From the NCBI GenBank assembly GCA_000597885.1, contig CP004371.1, positions 1,364,001-1,428,000 of the forward strand: a stretch of DNA of 64,000 nucleotides, in the 5' to 3' direction. This DNA comes from Flammeovirgaceae bacterium 311. Lineage in GTDB: Bacteria; Bacteroidota; Bacteroidia; Cytophagales; Cyclobacteriaceae. Every line of letters begins with the position of its first letter. Position 1 is the first letter of the stretch. The position numbers and the translations under genes are program-made. The notes under the pieces were generated by a model, which saw only the letters and a list, made by a program, of their open reading frames with translations, made no database searches and had not been told where the DNA came from. This document shows positions 26,209 through 35,675 of this stretch, piece by piece.

Positions 26209-26841
26209 ATGCGCCTACTCCTCAGCCTGGGATTACTAATAATGTTTAGCCAGACACTAGAGGCTCAGCAGGAAAAATATTATCGTAGTGATACACTCAG
26301 CTTTTCAATGCAGCTAAGATATGCTTTTGTTTCATATGGAGCAGGGATAGAGTTTCCCATTCGAGATCATTCCTTTGGGCTTCAGGCTGGTTTTACCGCG
26401 CTACCTGCGAAAGGCAACATCTTTAATGATTTCAATGTGAACAAGATAGTAGCCCTTGAATATAAACGCTACTTTCCTGCAAATTTCAGCTCAGGAAATC
26501 AGCCCTACTATGGCAGTTATTTGATGTTCAAGAATGTTAATTATGCCGCTCCCCATGAGCAAGACTGGAGTGGAGACTTATATACTAGTAACTCAATAAA
26601 CCTTGGTCCGCTTATTGGCTACAAATGGTATAGTGGAAAAATTGCATATGTTGAGCTGTTTCTTGGGATGCACGGCGGCTGGCAATGGGGAGAGCTGCGC
26701 TGGGATAACATAGACCCGGTTACCGGTAATTCAAGCCCAAGCTCTCGCCTGGCACAGGAGGCAACTTATGGTTTCCGATTAGGACTTTCTGTTGGATTTC
26801 ATGCAACCAAGAAAAATGTTAGAGGCAGAAACAAGGAATAG
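26209..26841 (+). CDS. Predicted outer-membrane protein, unknown function
   Basis: A 210-residue protein with a signal peptide (MRLLLSLGLLIMFSQTLEAQ) and barrel-like strands (MQLRYAFVSYGAGIEFPIRD; GFRLGLSVGFHATKK). Start chosen at 26209, where the signal peptide opens; the in-frame upstream codons from 26101 lack a signal-peptide layout. No family recognised. It stands alone with no clear terminator before it, so read-through from the LytTR regulator is possible. Confidence 0.65.
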   Translation: MRLLLSLGLLIMFSQTLEAQQEKYYRSDTLSFSMQLRYAFVSYGAGIEFPIRDHSFGLQAGFTALPAKGNIFNDFNVNKIVALEYKRYFPANFSSGNQPYYGSYLMFKNVNYAAPHEQDWSGDLYTSNSINLGPLIGYKWYSGKIAYVELFLGMHGGWQWGELRWDNIDPVTGNSSPSSRLAQEATYGFRLGLSVGFHATKKNVRGRNKE

Positions 26842-26888
26842 AAAAGGTGAAGCATTTAGCATATAAATTACGGCTTTAAATCAGAACT

Positions 26889-27518
26889 ATGATGGATGTA
26901 AGAGAAGCCTATAACATTTGGGCAGAACAATACGATTCAAACCACAATAAGACCCGGGATCTTGAGGCAATTGCGCTGCGGAAGACTTTAGCCCCAATTA
27001 ATTTTAACTCCTGCCTGGAGATTGGCTGCGGAACGGGGAAAAATACAGCATGGCTCCTGCAAAAAGCAGGACACATTACCGCTGTTGATCTTTCGGAAGA
27101 GATGCTACTGAAGGCAAAAGAAAAAATAGCATCAGATCGAGTGAGCTTCCAACAGGCCGATATTACCCATACCTGGACTTTTAATTCTACAACATACGAT
27201 CTGGTTGTATTCAGCCTTGTGCTGGAACATATAGAAAACCTGGAGAATATTTTTGAAAAAACAGCAGCAGTAATGGTACCTGGCGGTCGGGTTTATATTG
27301 GTGAACTGCATCCATTTAAACAATATGCTGGATCGAAAGCCAGGTTCCCGACGGCCAAAGGAGAACAGGTGGTGACCTGCTACACCCACCACATTTCAGA
27401 CTTTATACAGGCTGCAAAAATGTGGGGTTTTAAAGTAGCAGAACTGAATGAGTATTTTGATGGGGATGATAGAAGCACAATACCCAGAATACTGACGATA
27501 CTGCTGGAGAAATCTTAA
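26889..27518 (+). CDS. Class I SAM-dependent methyltransferase
   Basis: A 209-residue methyltransferase with the SAM-binding motif I LEIGCGTGKNTAWLL (residues about 41-55), acidic motif AVDLSEEMLLKAKEK and the late motif YDLVVFSLVLEHIENL. The fold is Rossmann-like; the substrate is unknown, and the size and motifs fit UbiE/BioC-like small-molecule methyltransferases. A DUF1569-type gene lies 77 bases downstream, so the two may be cotranscribed. Confidence 0.85.
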   Translation: MMDVREAYNIWAEQYDSNHNKTRDLEAIALRKTLAPINFNSCLEIGCGTGKNTAWLLQKAGHITAVDLSEEMLLKAKEKIASDRVSFQQADITHTWTFNSTTYDLVVFSLVLEHIENLENIFEKTAAVMVPGGRVYIGELHPFKQYAGSKARFPTAKGEQVVTCYTHHISDFIQAAKMWGFKVAELNEYFDGDDRSTIPRILTILLEKS

Positions 27519-27595
27519 GCCGGATCAGGCCTGAAATGTTGTAGATTGCTGCTACAGCCAGCCCTAAGCATGGAGAGTAGTTAACATAGAAACCA

Positions 27596-28048
27596 ATGAA
27601 GAACATTTTTGAGCAAACCATTACTGACGAAGTGATCAGCCGCATCAATAGCCTCAATGCCGACTCACAGCCACAGTGGGGAAAAATGAGTGTAGCCCAG
27701 ATGCTGGCACATTGCTGTGTTAGCTACGAAATGGTTTATGAGGATAAACACAAAAAACCTAATCCATTCATGAGGCTTATCCTGAAAAGCTTTGTAAAAA
27801 AGGCTGTTGTGAACGAAATACCCTATAAGCCTGGCAGCCCTACTGCCCCGGCCTTTGTCATAAAAGGAGATAAAGATTTTGAAGCAGAAAAGAAACGTCT
27901 TACTAATTATATCATCAGAGCCCAGCAATCAGGCGAAGCCTATTTCGACAATAAAGAATCTCTTTCTTTTGGCCCGCTCACCAAAACCGAATGGAACAAT
28001 CTGTTCTACAAGCACCTTGATCATCACCTGAGGCAGTTCAATGTATAA
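27596..28048 (+). CDS. DUF1569 (DinB-like) protein
   Basis: A 150-residue protein of the DUF1569 family, a DinB-like four-helix bundle. Visible signatures: WGKMSVAQMLAHCCVSYEM near the N-terminus, with the His typical of the metal site, and the C-terminal FGPLTKTEWNNLFYKHLDHHLRQF, where the His-rich end is conserved. Such proteins usually bind a divalent metal and are predicted small-molecule transferases or hydrolases. No pathway can be assigned. Confidence 0.82.
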   Translation: MKNIFEQTITDEVISRINSLNADSQPQWGKMSVAQMLAHCCVSYEMVYEDKHKKPNPFMRLILKSFVKKAVVNEIPYKPGSPTAPAFVIKGDKDFEAEKKRLTNYIIRAQQSGEAYFDNKESLSFGPLTKTEWNNLFYKHLDHHLRQFNV

Positions 28049-28124
28049 GCAATGGCTGTTCTACTAAGCTTTAATTTATTCAATAAACTGCTGGCCGCCT
28101 GGCATAACAGGTAACATATTTTGC

Positions 28125-28167
28125 TACGAATACGTATAAATACGTAATTAAAATGTAAATTTACGTA
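28125..28167. promoter_or_regulatory. TACGTA repeat cluster upstream of the Xre/RES genes
   Basis: TACGTA occurs at 28131-28136, 28141-28146 and 28162-28167, with a partial TACGAA at 28125-28130. The three exact copies start 10 and 21 bases apart, so they lie on nearly the same DNA face. This is the expected layout for an antitoxin autoregulation operator. The AT-rich sequence TAAATTTA at 28156-28163 resembles a -7 element and overlaps the third repeat. Confidence 0.55.
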
Positions 28168-28207
28168 TATTATTAACAGGCTTCTACCTGCTTAGACTCC
28201 CAACCCC

Positions 28208-28612
28208 ATGCAATCAATAATTAGTGAAGCTGCCATGTATGATGATCTGGCCCTGGTAGACCAGGCCCGGAAAGGCGTTGACATCCAGTGTTTCTATCTG
28301 CTGGGAGAAAAATCCGGATTCAGCAAAGAAGAACTGGCAGCCTTGCTGGGCGTAGCACCCAAGACGATTGACAATTACCGCAACAATCATAAGCTGGTTC
28401 AGCATGATCAGGCTGAAAAACTCCTGATGTTGCTGCGCCTCTATGAGCGCGGGCAAAAGCTGTTCGGAGAAATCAAGGAGTTCCGTGACTGGTTGTACTA
28501 CCCACAACCAGCACTGGAAATGCGCCCGCCCGTAGACCTGCTGGATTCTATTTCCGGCATTCGGCTGGTGGAGGAGTGCCTGGAGAGGATTGAACATGGC
28601 TATGCAGCTTAG
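28208..28612 (+). CDS. Xre/MbcA/ParS-type antitoxin
   Basis: A 134-residue antitoxin with a Xre-like DNA-binding region (GFSKEELAALLGVAPKTIDNY, residues about 37-57) and a DUF2384/MbcA-like C-terminal half (RLYERGQKLFGEIKEFRDWL, then DLLDSISGIRLVEECLERIEHG). Such antitoxins neutralise RES toxins and autoregulate their operon through upstream repeats. The toxin gene starts 11 bases after its stop. TACGTA repeats lie upstream. Confidence 0.9.
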   Translation: MQSIISEAAMYDDLALVDQARKGVDIQCFYLLGEKSGFSKEELAALLGVAPKTIDNYRNNHKLVQHDQAEKLLMLLRLYERGQKLFGEIKEFRDWLYYPQPALEMRPPVDLLDSISGIRLVEECLERIEHGYAA

Positions 28613-28623
28613 GAGTTGAGCTG

Positions 28624-29118
28624 ATGATCCTCTTTCGTATTACCCTGAAAGATTATGCTAAAACCCTCTATGCGCCGGGAGTACCCGGCCGCTGGAACCG
28701 CCGTGGTGAACTGGTGATATACTGTGCTGAAAATATTGCCGTAGCGGCACTGGAAAACATGGCTCACCGCATGGGCCAGGGAGGTTTGGGAGGGGACTTT
28801 GCCTGTATGCAGATCCAGATACCAGATGATGTGAGCATCCAGGCTGTTTCCATCGGCAGCCTGCCTCCAGACTGGGGGCTTCCCTCTTCCTATGCTGTTA
28901 CCCAACCCATGGGTTCTGCCTGGTACAGAAACAACAGTGCCCTGCTGCTGAAGGTGCCGGCAGCTACCTGTCCCGGCCAGTTCAATTTTGTGATCAACTC
29001 AATGCACCAGGATTTCAAAAGAGTAGAGATCATAGGCACTACCCCTTTCATGTTCGATCCCCGCTTTAAAAGCATAGATGAGGAGCTGGTCAGGATCAGC
29101 AAAAAGCCTAAAAAATAG
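28624..29118 (+). CDS. RES domain toxin (NAD-degrading)
   Basis: A 164-residue RES-family protein. The active-site pattern is visible: Arg23 in GRWNRRGELVIYC, with Tyr33 and the following Glu36, and Ser105 in NNSALLLKVP. Late Asn/His residues in NFVINSMHQDF are also typical. RES toxins (MbcT, ParT and Xre-RES pairs) act on NAD+ or on a target protein by ADP-ribosylation chemistry and stall growth. It directly follows its antitoxin, the classical order. Confidence 0.88.
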   Translation: MILFRITLKDYAKTLYAPGVPGRWNRRGELVIYCAENIAVAALENMAHRMGQGGLGGDFACMQIQIPDDVSIQAVSIGSLPPDWGLPSSYAVTQPMGSAWYRNNSALLLKVPAATCPGQFNFVINSMHQDFKRVEIIGTTPFMFDPRFKSIDEELVRISKKPKK

Positions 29119-29824
29119 CTTTGCTTCAGAGTCATCATACAGTTCCTGATCACGGAAATTCTTCCGGGCCTCCTCCCATTTCCTGCCATCAAAAAGACTC
29201 CCGGTTCCCCAATCTAAAACCTACATCATAAATGGAAGGAAAAGGTTTCAGCAGCTACTGCCCTTGCGGTAGTGTAGATAAGCCGCTGATTTTTTTCTCT
29301 ACTCAGAAAAGAACTTTGAGAAAAACAGCTAACTTTAAAGCCAGTATGAAGGTATTTATCAAAAGTACGCCTACTCCGCCCTGAACCGGACTTCTCCTGG
29401 TTAGCTGCCATGCTACATCTACTGGCAGCTCTATGTGTGCATCCCAAAATTTACATTTACCTGAAAAACAGCTATTTAGGCTAATTGAATTAGGGATTCC
29501 ACATCACCTCACTTTATTTTTATAGTATTCTCAGGTTTCTACAGCTCCAAACGGGGAATTGGAAATGATTTAGTGTGAAACTAAATCAGCCCTTTTATGA
29601 TGTGCCGTGCTTTAGAGGAACCGGGATCCTGCAGAAGTAAAGAATGGGGCTATCACTAAAAGCGCATACCAGGTTTAACCCTCTTTACAGAATACTGCTC
29701 CAGATACTGCTCCTGATCGCTGTAGTACATGTTTAAGAGCCATTTCTAAACTTTTTACGCCAGCTCCCCAATTTTTTTTGAGGGAAATCTGCACAGAGAC
29801 TCTTTTTTTTAACTGTATCTTATC
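29119..29824. other. Long intergenic region without recognisable gene
   Basis: About 706 bases between the RES toxin and the GT39-type gene hold no gene I can support. A 50-codon frame at 29232 begins with a Cys-containing SYCPCGS stretch but has no other support, and antisense frames show no coding character. The interval is AT-rich and could be the scar of a past insertion or deletion. Confidence 0.5.
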
Positions 29825-31510
29825 ATGCTGACTTACTTCAAAGCTTTTTCACCAGCTAAGACAGAATATAACAGGATCTCATCCACACCTAACAGCCTGC
29901 ATACCACCACCATTCTGCTCTGGACTGTAATTGGTATAGGCATTTTTTTCAGACTGTTTCATTACTTTGATAACAGATCCCTATGGATAGATGAATTATA
30001 TCTTTCCTCCAGTCTTATCAGGATGAATTTTTTTGAGCTCGCAGGCGGCCAACTGGATTATCAGCAGAAAGCACCTTTAGGATTTTTATGGCTTGCAAAG
30101 CTATCTGTGGTACTGTTTGGTAAAAAAGAAATGGCACTTAGGCTGATTCCCCTACTCTCAGGGATTGCTTCCCTTTTTGTTTTTCTGCCTGTTGCACGTT
30201 TTTTCCTTAAACCACTTGGAGCGGCCGTGGCGGTGAGCATACTTGCCCTGGCACCGGTACTGGTATACTATTCGGTAGAAATAAAGCAATACAGTACCGA
30301 AATGTTTGCTACAGTTTTGTGCCTGTATCTCTACACACGCTATTATAACCGGCAGGATCTGAAATCCCTCATATTATGGGGAGTATGGGGAGCCCTTATC
30401 CTATGGTTTTCCTTTTCCGCCATTTTTATTCTGGCAGGTATTGCAGTAGGGCTTAGCCTGCATTATCTCCTTAAAAAGGATTGGAACAAGCTGTTCTGTT
30501 CTTTGATACCTTTTTCGCTCTGGCTCTTAAGCTTTGGTTTTAGCTTTTACCTGTTTATCAGCAGCCAACCAAAAGCCGGCTGGTTAGTGGAATGGTTTAG
30601 AAAAAGGGGTGGCTTTCTGCCACACGATGCATCCTTAGGGGATATAATCTCCTGGCTGTTTCAGTCTGTGTATACTTTTATGGAATATCCGCTGGGCATA
30701 TTATGGAGCGCTCACCAGATCAAATCTATCGAAAATCCTGTACTTGAGTTTTTTCTTAAGCTAACACCGCTGGTGCTTTTATGCTGGATTCTGGGGTATG
30801 CAGCCTATTTTAGAAAAGATAAAAGGCATTTTCTGATGATCCTGCTCTTTCCGTTTTTATTAACACTGCTGGCTGTGATGCTGGAAAAGTATCCTTTCTT
30901 TAACAGACTTCGCGTGTTTCTGGCCCCGATTCCCATACTGTTAATTGCACATGGTTGCCAGCAGCTTTTCAGCTTATTGCCCACAAAGCTTGGCCGCCTG
31001 CGCTATGTATTGCCCCTGGTCTTGCTGTTGTGGCCCATTTACCGCTCCACCCTGCAGGTAATTAAACCTGATCTGTTTGGTGATGGTAATAAATCAGACT
31101 ATCGCGAAGGTTTCCTCTATCTGCAGGAGCATGTACAGGAGGGAGACTTGGTTTACCTGTACTGGAATACAGCACATATTTACGACTACTATCAAACAGC
31201 CTATAATCTTAACTTTGATGTTGTTCAACTGCCGGATCTACGGAGCAAATCAGAGGGTGCCACCGATTATCTTAACCAGCTGACACCTCTGCTTGCAGAA
31301 GCCGAGGGAAATAAAAGAGTTTGGCTTGTCTATGATAACTATCTGGATATGCAAATCGGGGAGTATGAAAACCAGTATCCCTGGTATAAAGGCGTAGAGG
31401 ATGTTAAAAGCGGCAGGCTACTGCACAGGGAATTTGCTACGAAGGGTAAAGAGATAGATTCTTTTCATAAAATAGACATTGTAATCAGCCTGTTTGACCT
31501 TAGCCGCTAA
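29825..31510 (+). CDS. GT39-family membrane glycosyltransferase
   Basis: A 561-residue integral membrane protein with about 10-12 predicted helices, of the PMT/ArnT-like glycosyltransferase family 39. The N-terminal loop has RLFHYFDNRSLWIDELYLS; the Asp-Glu pair in this first periplasmic loop is the usual catalytic site of the family. AYQQKAPLGFLWLAKL-like and FFLKPLGAAVAVSI segments follow. These enzymes move sugars from polyprenyl-phosphate donors to lipids or proteins on the outer side of the inner membrane. The acceptor is unknown. Confidence 0.82.
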   Translation: MLTYFKAFSPAKTEYNRISSTPNSLHTTTILLWTVIGIGIFFRLFHYFDNRSLWIDELYLSSSLIRMNFFELAGGQLDYQQKAPLGFLWLAKLSVVLFGKKEMALRLIPLLSGIASLFVFLPVARFFLKPLGAAVAVSILALAPVLVYYSVEIKQYSTEMFATVLCLYLYTRYYNRQDLKSLILWGVWGALILWFSFSAIFILAGIAVGLSLHYLLKKDWNKLFCSLIPFSLWLLSFGFSFYLFISSQPKAGWLVEWFRKRGGFLPHDASLGDIISWLFQSVYTFMEYPLGILWSAHQIKSIENPVLEFFLKLTPLVLLCWILGYAAYFRKDKRHFLMILLFPFLLTLLAVMLEKYPFFNRLRVFLAPIPILLIAHGCQQLFSLLPTKLGRLRYVLPLVLLLWPIYRSTLQVIKPDLFGDGNKSDYREGFLYLQEHVQEGDLVYLYWNTAHIYDYYQTAYNLNFDVVQLPDLRSKSEGATDYLNQLTPLLAEAEGNKRVWLVYDNYLDMQIGEYENQYPWYKGVEDVKSGRLLHREFATKGKEIDSFHKIDIVISLFDLSR

Positions 31511-31967
31511 GGCCGCTCTTTCCCACTCTCAGCTGCCTGGGTTGGTGAGTAATTGCATCTTTCCCACAGCGCCTGTGCTGCAAATAAAGTCTGTACTATA
31601 TGCATAGAGTCATGTGGTAAAACTAAACTTTATGCCCCTGCCATAGTTTAAAGAAAAGATTTTGCCAGGTTTTTACAAGTTCCAGTGCCTTCTATTCCAG
31701 GAAATAATTATAAATAAAGCCTCTTAGACACAGGTAGGTTTATCAACATCCTTCTGTTACCTGATGCCTGACTGCTATAAAAGTGGTTTAAACTGCACTT
31801 AGAAATACAATTTTATTTGGTAAATATTTATATTTGATTAAGTTAAAACTGGGCGTGAATTATTCTACTAACTTTTTCATTTACCAGGCACTATCAATAA
31901 ACCCAAAAATATGGGTGTTTACTTTTTTCATAAATTATCAGAAATTTTTTACCTGCCATAACATCGC
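31511..31967. other. Intergenic region with a promoter candidate
   Basis: About 457 bases without a gene. It contains TATATTTG at 31829-31836, an exact TAnnTTTG match, roughly 130 bases upstream of the DUF418 start. No RNA gene or repeat was recognised in the rest. Confidence 0.4.
31829..31836 (+). promoter_or_regulatory. Candidate -7 promoter element for the DUF418 gene
   Basis: TATATTTG matches the TAnnTTTG consensus. TTTG at 31816-31819 lies too close for a -33 element, so the assignment is tentative. Confidence 0.35.
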
Positions 31968-33317
31968 ATGTTAAATCCCAACAGCACCGTGGCACCTGTG
32001 GCACAGAAGCAACGGATCAACTCCCTGGATATACTTAGAGGCATTGCCCTACTGGGTATTTTGCTTATAAACATCATTCACTTTGGGCTGCCCTGGCCAG
32101 CTCACATTAACCCAACTGTAATTGGCGAAGCTACTGAAATAAACCTGCAAGTCTGGAAATTCAACAACCTGTTTTTTGAAGGGGCCATGCGTGCCGTATT
32201 TTCAATGTTGTTTGGTGCAGGTGTTATTCTTTTCACGCGCAAGGCAGAAGAAAAAGGAGCAGGCATTAAAACTGCCGATTACTATTACAGAAGGATCATC
32301 CTGCTGATATTTTTTGGAATGGTGCATGCCTATGTATTTCTGTGGCCCGGAGATATATTATATACCTATGGAATAATGGGTTTATTTTTATTCCCGCTCA
32401 GAAATGCACAACCAAAAATTCTGATAGGTGCTGCTTGTGTGTTATTTATAATAGGTGCTTTGGTATACCATAGAGAATACAACATAATGGTAAACCTGAA
32501 GGAAAGAGCCACCCTGGCAGAAAATACAATAGCAGCAGGCTCGGAACCAGGATTACCCCTACAAAGGGCACAAGAAGAATGGGGGGGAGTAATTAGCGAA
32601 AACAAGCCTTCTGAGGAGGAGCTTCAGAACAGGGTATCAGCCATGCATAAAGGCTACCTGGGTATGGTGCGTTCCCTGATGCCATATATTGAGAAGCAAC
32701 AGTCGCTATATACCTATCGCTTTAAAGTTTGGGACGTACTAAGTATGATGCTGATGGGCATGGCACTTTTCAAAATGCGTATTTTCAATGCCCAGAAATC
32801 GACCCGTTTTTATTTGCTTATGGCTGTTGTAGGCTATGGTATTGGGCTTACGATCAATTATCTGGAAATAAACCAGATTGTGAAAAGTAATTTTGATCCT
32901 ATTGTACTGGCCAGTGCAGAGAGAACCTACCACCTGGGCAGAATATTTACCGTGCTGGGACATGTTGGGCTTATCATGCTCTTCTGCAAATTACCCATAC
33001 TGTACTGGCTTAAACATTCACTTGCTTCTGTAGGCCGTATGGCGTTTACAAATTATGTGATGCATACCGTAATTTGTAACATCCTCTTTTTAGGAATAGG
33101 CTTTGGACTATACGGAATGCTGGAGAGATACGAGCTTTACTACATGGTAGTTGCTATCTGGATCTTCCAGATGGTGTTTAGCCCCTTATGGTTACGTTAT
33201 TTCCGATATGGTCCCCTGGAATGGGCATGGCGCTCTCTTACCTATAAAAAATTGCAGCCCTTCCGCAAAGTAAATCCAAAGCAGGAGGTGGTGCTGGGAG
33301 GTGCCGTGGGCGGATAA
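31968..33317 (+). CDS. DUF418 family membrane protein
   Basis: A 449-residue membrane protein with about nine helices. The start of the family is recognisable (RINSLDILRGIALLGILLINI), and so are the later FGAGVILFTRKAEEKG loop and the DUF418 C-terminal half (VGRMAFTNYVMHTVICNILF and FSPLWLRYFRYGPLEWAWR). DUF418/YeiB proteins are thought to be acyltransferase-3-like transporters, but no substrate is established. It ends before an unusually long perfect hairpin. Confidence 0.85.
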   Translation: MLNPNSTVAPVAQKQRINSLDILRGIALLGILLINIIHFGLPWPAHINPTVIGEATEINLQVWKFNNLFFEGAMRAVFSMLFGAGVILFTRKAEEKGAGIKTADYYYRRIILLIFFGMVHAYVFLWPGDILYTYGIMGLFLFPLRNAQPKILIGAACVLFIIGALVYHREYNIMVNLKERATLAENTIAAGSEPGLPLQRAQEEWGGVISENKPSEEELQNRVSAMHKGYLGMVRSLMPYIEKQQSLYTYRFKVWDVLSMMLMGMALFKMRIFNAQKSTRFYLLMAVVGYGIGLTINYLEINQIVKSNFDPIVLASAERTYHLGRIFTVLGHVGLIMLFCKLPILYWLKHSLASVGRMAFTNYVMHTVICNILFLGIGFGLYGMLERYELYYMVVAIWIFQMVFSPLWLRYFRYGPLEWAWRSLTYKKLQPFRKVNPKQEVVLGGAVGG

Positions 33318-33399
33318 TGGAGAACTGGTTCAAAATACTGCAATTGGACAAGCTGTTTACCATCAGCAATACAGAAATATGCTTTTGGAACAGGTAAAG

Positions 33400-33441
33400 C
33401 ATAAAGAAGGCACAGGCTAAACCGCCTGTGCCTTCTTTATG
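33400..33441. terminator. Strong bidirectional hairpin between convergent genes
   Basis: Two perfect 18-base arms at 33400-33417 and 33424-33441 (core AAGAAGGCACAGGC) enclose a six-base loop. It lies between the DUF418 gene and the converging phosphoethanolamine-transferase gene. It lacks a long T-run, but the arms themselves carry T-rich ends, so it probably serves both directions. Confidence 0.65.
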
Positions 33442-33566
33442 TGATAGGCATAGGCTTCTTGATAATGTTCAGGTCTGTCAGGGAGAAGCCATGCATGTAC
33501 AGGCCGAGATTCAGCTGGTTCTCCGAAGAATATCTGAGCAGCCTTTTAACTGGTAACTACCATCCC

Positions 33567-35318
33567 CTACTGCTTCAGCAGCTCGCTGTACAAAAATCCT
33601 TTTCGCACTTCACTACCCACATACTTTTGCTCGCTGTCTCTGAAGCCGGGACTAGCCAGGCTTTTCAGGGAATCATCTTTTATAATACCAACATTGGCTA
33701 TATCCAGCAGGGTATAAAAAGTGTTTTCTCCTCCAATTTTCTTATTAAGGTTTTCCCGGAGAGCCTGCTGCTTCTGAGGGTACTGCTGTTGGTAAAGATC
33801 AGAGGTCCAGATAAATAATGGCACCCGCAGGGTTATGGGCGATACGCTTAAATGATAGTCTATCTGCGAAGGATCATCATCAAAAAGATCTTCACCATGG
33901 TCTGAGAGAAACATAACAGAAGAAACCACATCCGATCTGTCGATGATGTCAATGGCACTGTCAATGATATAGTCGGCGTACAGAATGCTATTATCATAAG
34001 AGTTCGAAACAGCTTCTCTGTTATCGGCTGACGGTCTGGATATAGGCACTGTTAATCCTGAAGGCTTGAATACATCAAATTCCTCCGGATATCTTCTGGC
34101 ATAGTTCCAGTGGCTGCCCATGGTGTGCATTACAATAAACAGGTTCTCGTTGCTGCTTCGAATCAGACTGTCTAAAGCCGGTAGCAGACGCTCGTCATAG
34201 TGTGTATCAAATTCAAAATTAGGTGAATGAGAAGGAGAGAAAATGCTCACGTCTGCTGTTTTAGCATGCCAGTTAATAGCGCCGGAATAGAAGATCTCCT
34301 GATCTGTCTGATTGCTCAGCCAGATTGTTTTATACCCCACCTCCCTGAAAGCAGCCAGGATACTCAATTCTTCATAAATCAGCTCAATACTATCCGGGGT
34401 AGCCCGGGTGATCATCTGGGGAACAGCCATACGGGTTTGGTTACTTCCCGATACTACATTGGGATAAGAAAGCAGGTTTTTCCGCTTATTAAGCCGTGGT
34501 GAGGTTTCCCTTTCATATCCATTGAGCTGCCAACGGTCGTAGCGTGATGACTCTCCGATAATCAGTACAAAGATCTTGCGCTGAGGGAGAGAATCCTTTG
34601 CAAAAGCCTGGAAGGAAAAATCCTCAGGAACATTCATCTCACCATCCGAAAAGGAATACGCCTCTAACGCGCCCCCAACTAATGATACAGGATAATATCT
34701 GACAGCCAGAAGATTTTCAGCACTGACCTCACTTAGCGGTTTTCTGTGAAAGCCTCCCTCCAAATAAAGCCTGCCAAAGGAGAACAGCAAAGCCAGCAGC
34801 GAAAGGGAAAAGGCAAAATTGAAAGAGATTTTTTTGAAGCTTATCTTTCTGACAAAGTAAAGGTACAGCAGGCTGTAGATCAGTAATACGGGAAGAAATA
34901 TGCTGAAATAACCCGCTATAGCTTCCTTGATTTCGCTAAGATTAGTTTGCATAATCAGGGCGATCAGCTCAAAACGGGGCCTGATGTCGTACAGCAGTAT
35001 TGCAAAAATAAATAGGGGTGATAGCAGAATCAGGGGAAACAGCAGGTATAAGTATACCTTGATGTTTCTGTAGAAAATAACCAGTGGCACCAGGAAAAAG
35101 GATAATGCCAGCAGAATTTCTTTCAGAGAAAAGAACAAGCTGATAGGACCTTTAGAAACAAAGGTGCTGAATGTAGCCGGTAAGAGTAATAATACAACAG
35201 CCCCTAATAAAGGAATGCATTTGTACAAGTAGGAAAGGTAATTGTCTTTGAAAGAAAAGTTAGGGATTAACATTCTTGCCCGAAATGCCTTGAAGTTGGG
35301 GTTAGAAAGCTTTTGCAT
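33567..35318 (-). CDS. EptA-like phosphoethanolamine transferase (sulfatase fold)
   Basis: A 583-residue protein with about five N-terminal membrane helices (residues about 30-200) and a C-terminal sulfatase-like domain. Metal-binding and catalytic signatures are the first metal site IGESSRYDRWQLNGYERETS, the nucleophile region SGSNQTRMAVPQM (the Thr aligns with the EptA nucleophile), and the metal-site SDHGEDLFDD. EptA-type enzymes transfer phosphoethanolamine onto lipid A or other outer-membrane glycans, which can reduce polycationic antibiotic binding. The acceptor is not shown by the sequence. It is transcribed toward the hairpin at 33400-33441. Confidence 0.85.
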   Translation of the reverse strand: MQKLSNPNFKAFRARMLIPNFSFKDNYLSYLYKCIPLLGAVVLLLLPATFSTFVSKGPISLFFSLKEILLALSFFLVPLVIFYRNIKVYLYLLFPLILLSPLFIFAILLYDIRPRFELIALIMQTNLSEIKEAIAGYFSIFLPVLLIYSLLYLYFVRKISFKKISFNFAFSLSLLALLFSFGRLYLEGGFHRKPLSEVSAENLLAVRYYPVSLVGGALEAYSFSDGEMNVPEDFSFQAFAKDSLPQRKIFVLIIGESSRYDRWQLNGYERETSPRLNKRKNLLSYPNVVSGSNQTRMAVPQMITRATPDSIELIYEELSILAAFREVGYKTIWLSNQTDQEIFYSGAINWHAKTADVSIFSPSHSPNFEFDTHYDERLLPALDSLIRSSNENLFIVMHTMGSHWNYARRYPEEFDVFKPSGLTVPISRPSADNREAVSNSYDNSILYADYIIDSAIDIIDRSDVVSSVMFLSDHGEDLFDDDPSQIDYHLSVSPITLRVPLFIWTSDLYQQQYPQKQQALRENLNKKIGGENTFYTLLDIANVGIIKDDSLKSLASPGFRDSEQKYVGSEVRKGFLYSELLKQ

Positions 35319-35675
35319 TTAAAAAGTAGATCTAAAAAACCGGGGGTAAAAAAATTGCAGGCCCTCAAGACCTATATAACTCTTTATTTAGTACAAGTTA
35401 ACTTAAAATTAAATTATTATTAAATCAATTTATCTACTAAGTGTTTAAAAAATTAGGCAGCGATATAATATAAGCTGCTCCAGGGAGCCGCTGCCTGATA
35501 AGTAAACCCTCCCTGAAGCTGATGCCTGCCAGCCTGCCTCCGCCGCATTTATAGCACTTTAGCAGTAGCCACCTAAGCCTTGATGCAGCAGGCAGAAGCT
35601 TGGAGAAGGTATATGTTGCACCTCTAAGCTGCTTTACAAAATATGTGGAGGAGATAATAGTCCGGAAATATGCAC
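35319..35675. other. AT-rich intergenic region
   Basis: About 357 bases between two minus-strand genes, including a very AT-rich stretch (about 35395-35450) that probably holds the promoter of the EptA-like gene. No gene or structured RNA was recognised. Confidence 0.4.

Noticed and set aside
29232-29384. Short frame with SYCPCGS in the long intergenic gap
   Set aside because: Fifty codons, no ribosome-binding or family support; the Cys-rich start may be chance.
33441-33818. Plus-strand frame at the end of the EptA-like gene
   Set aside because: It overlaps the conserved C-terminal part of the minus-strand enzyme and is not a recognisable protein.
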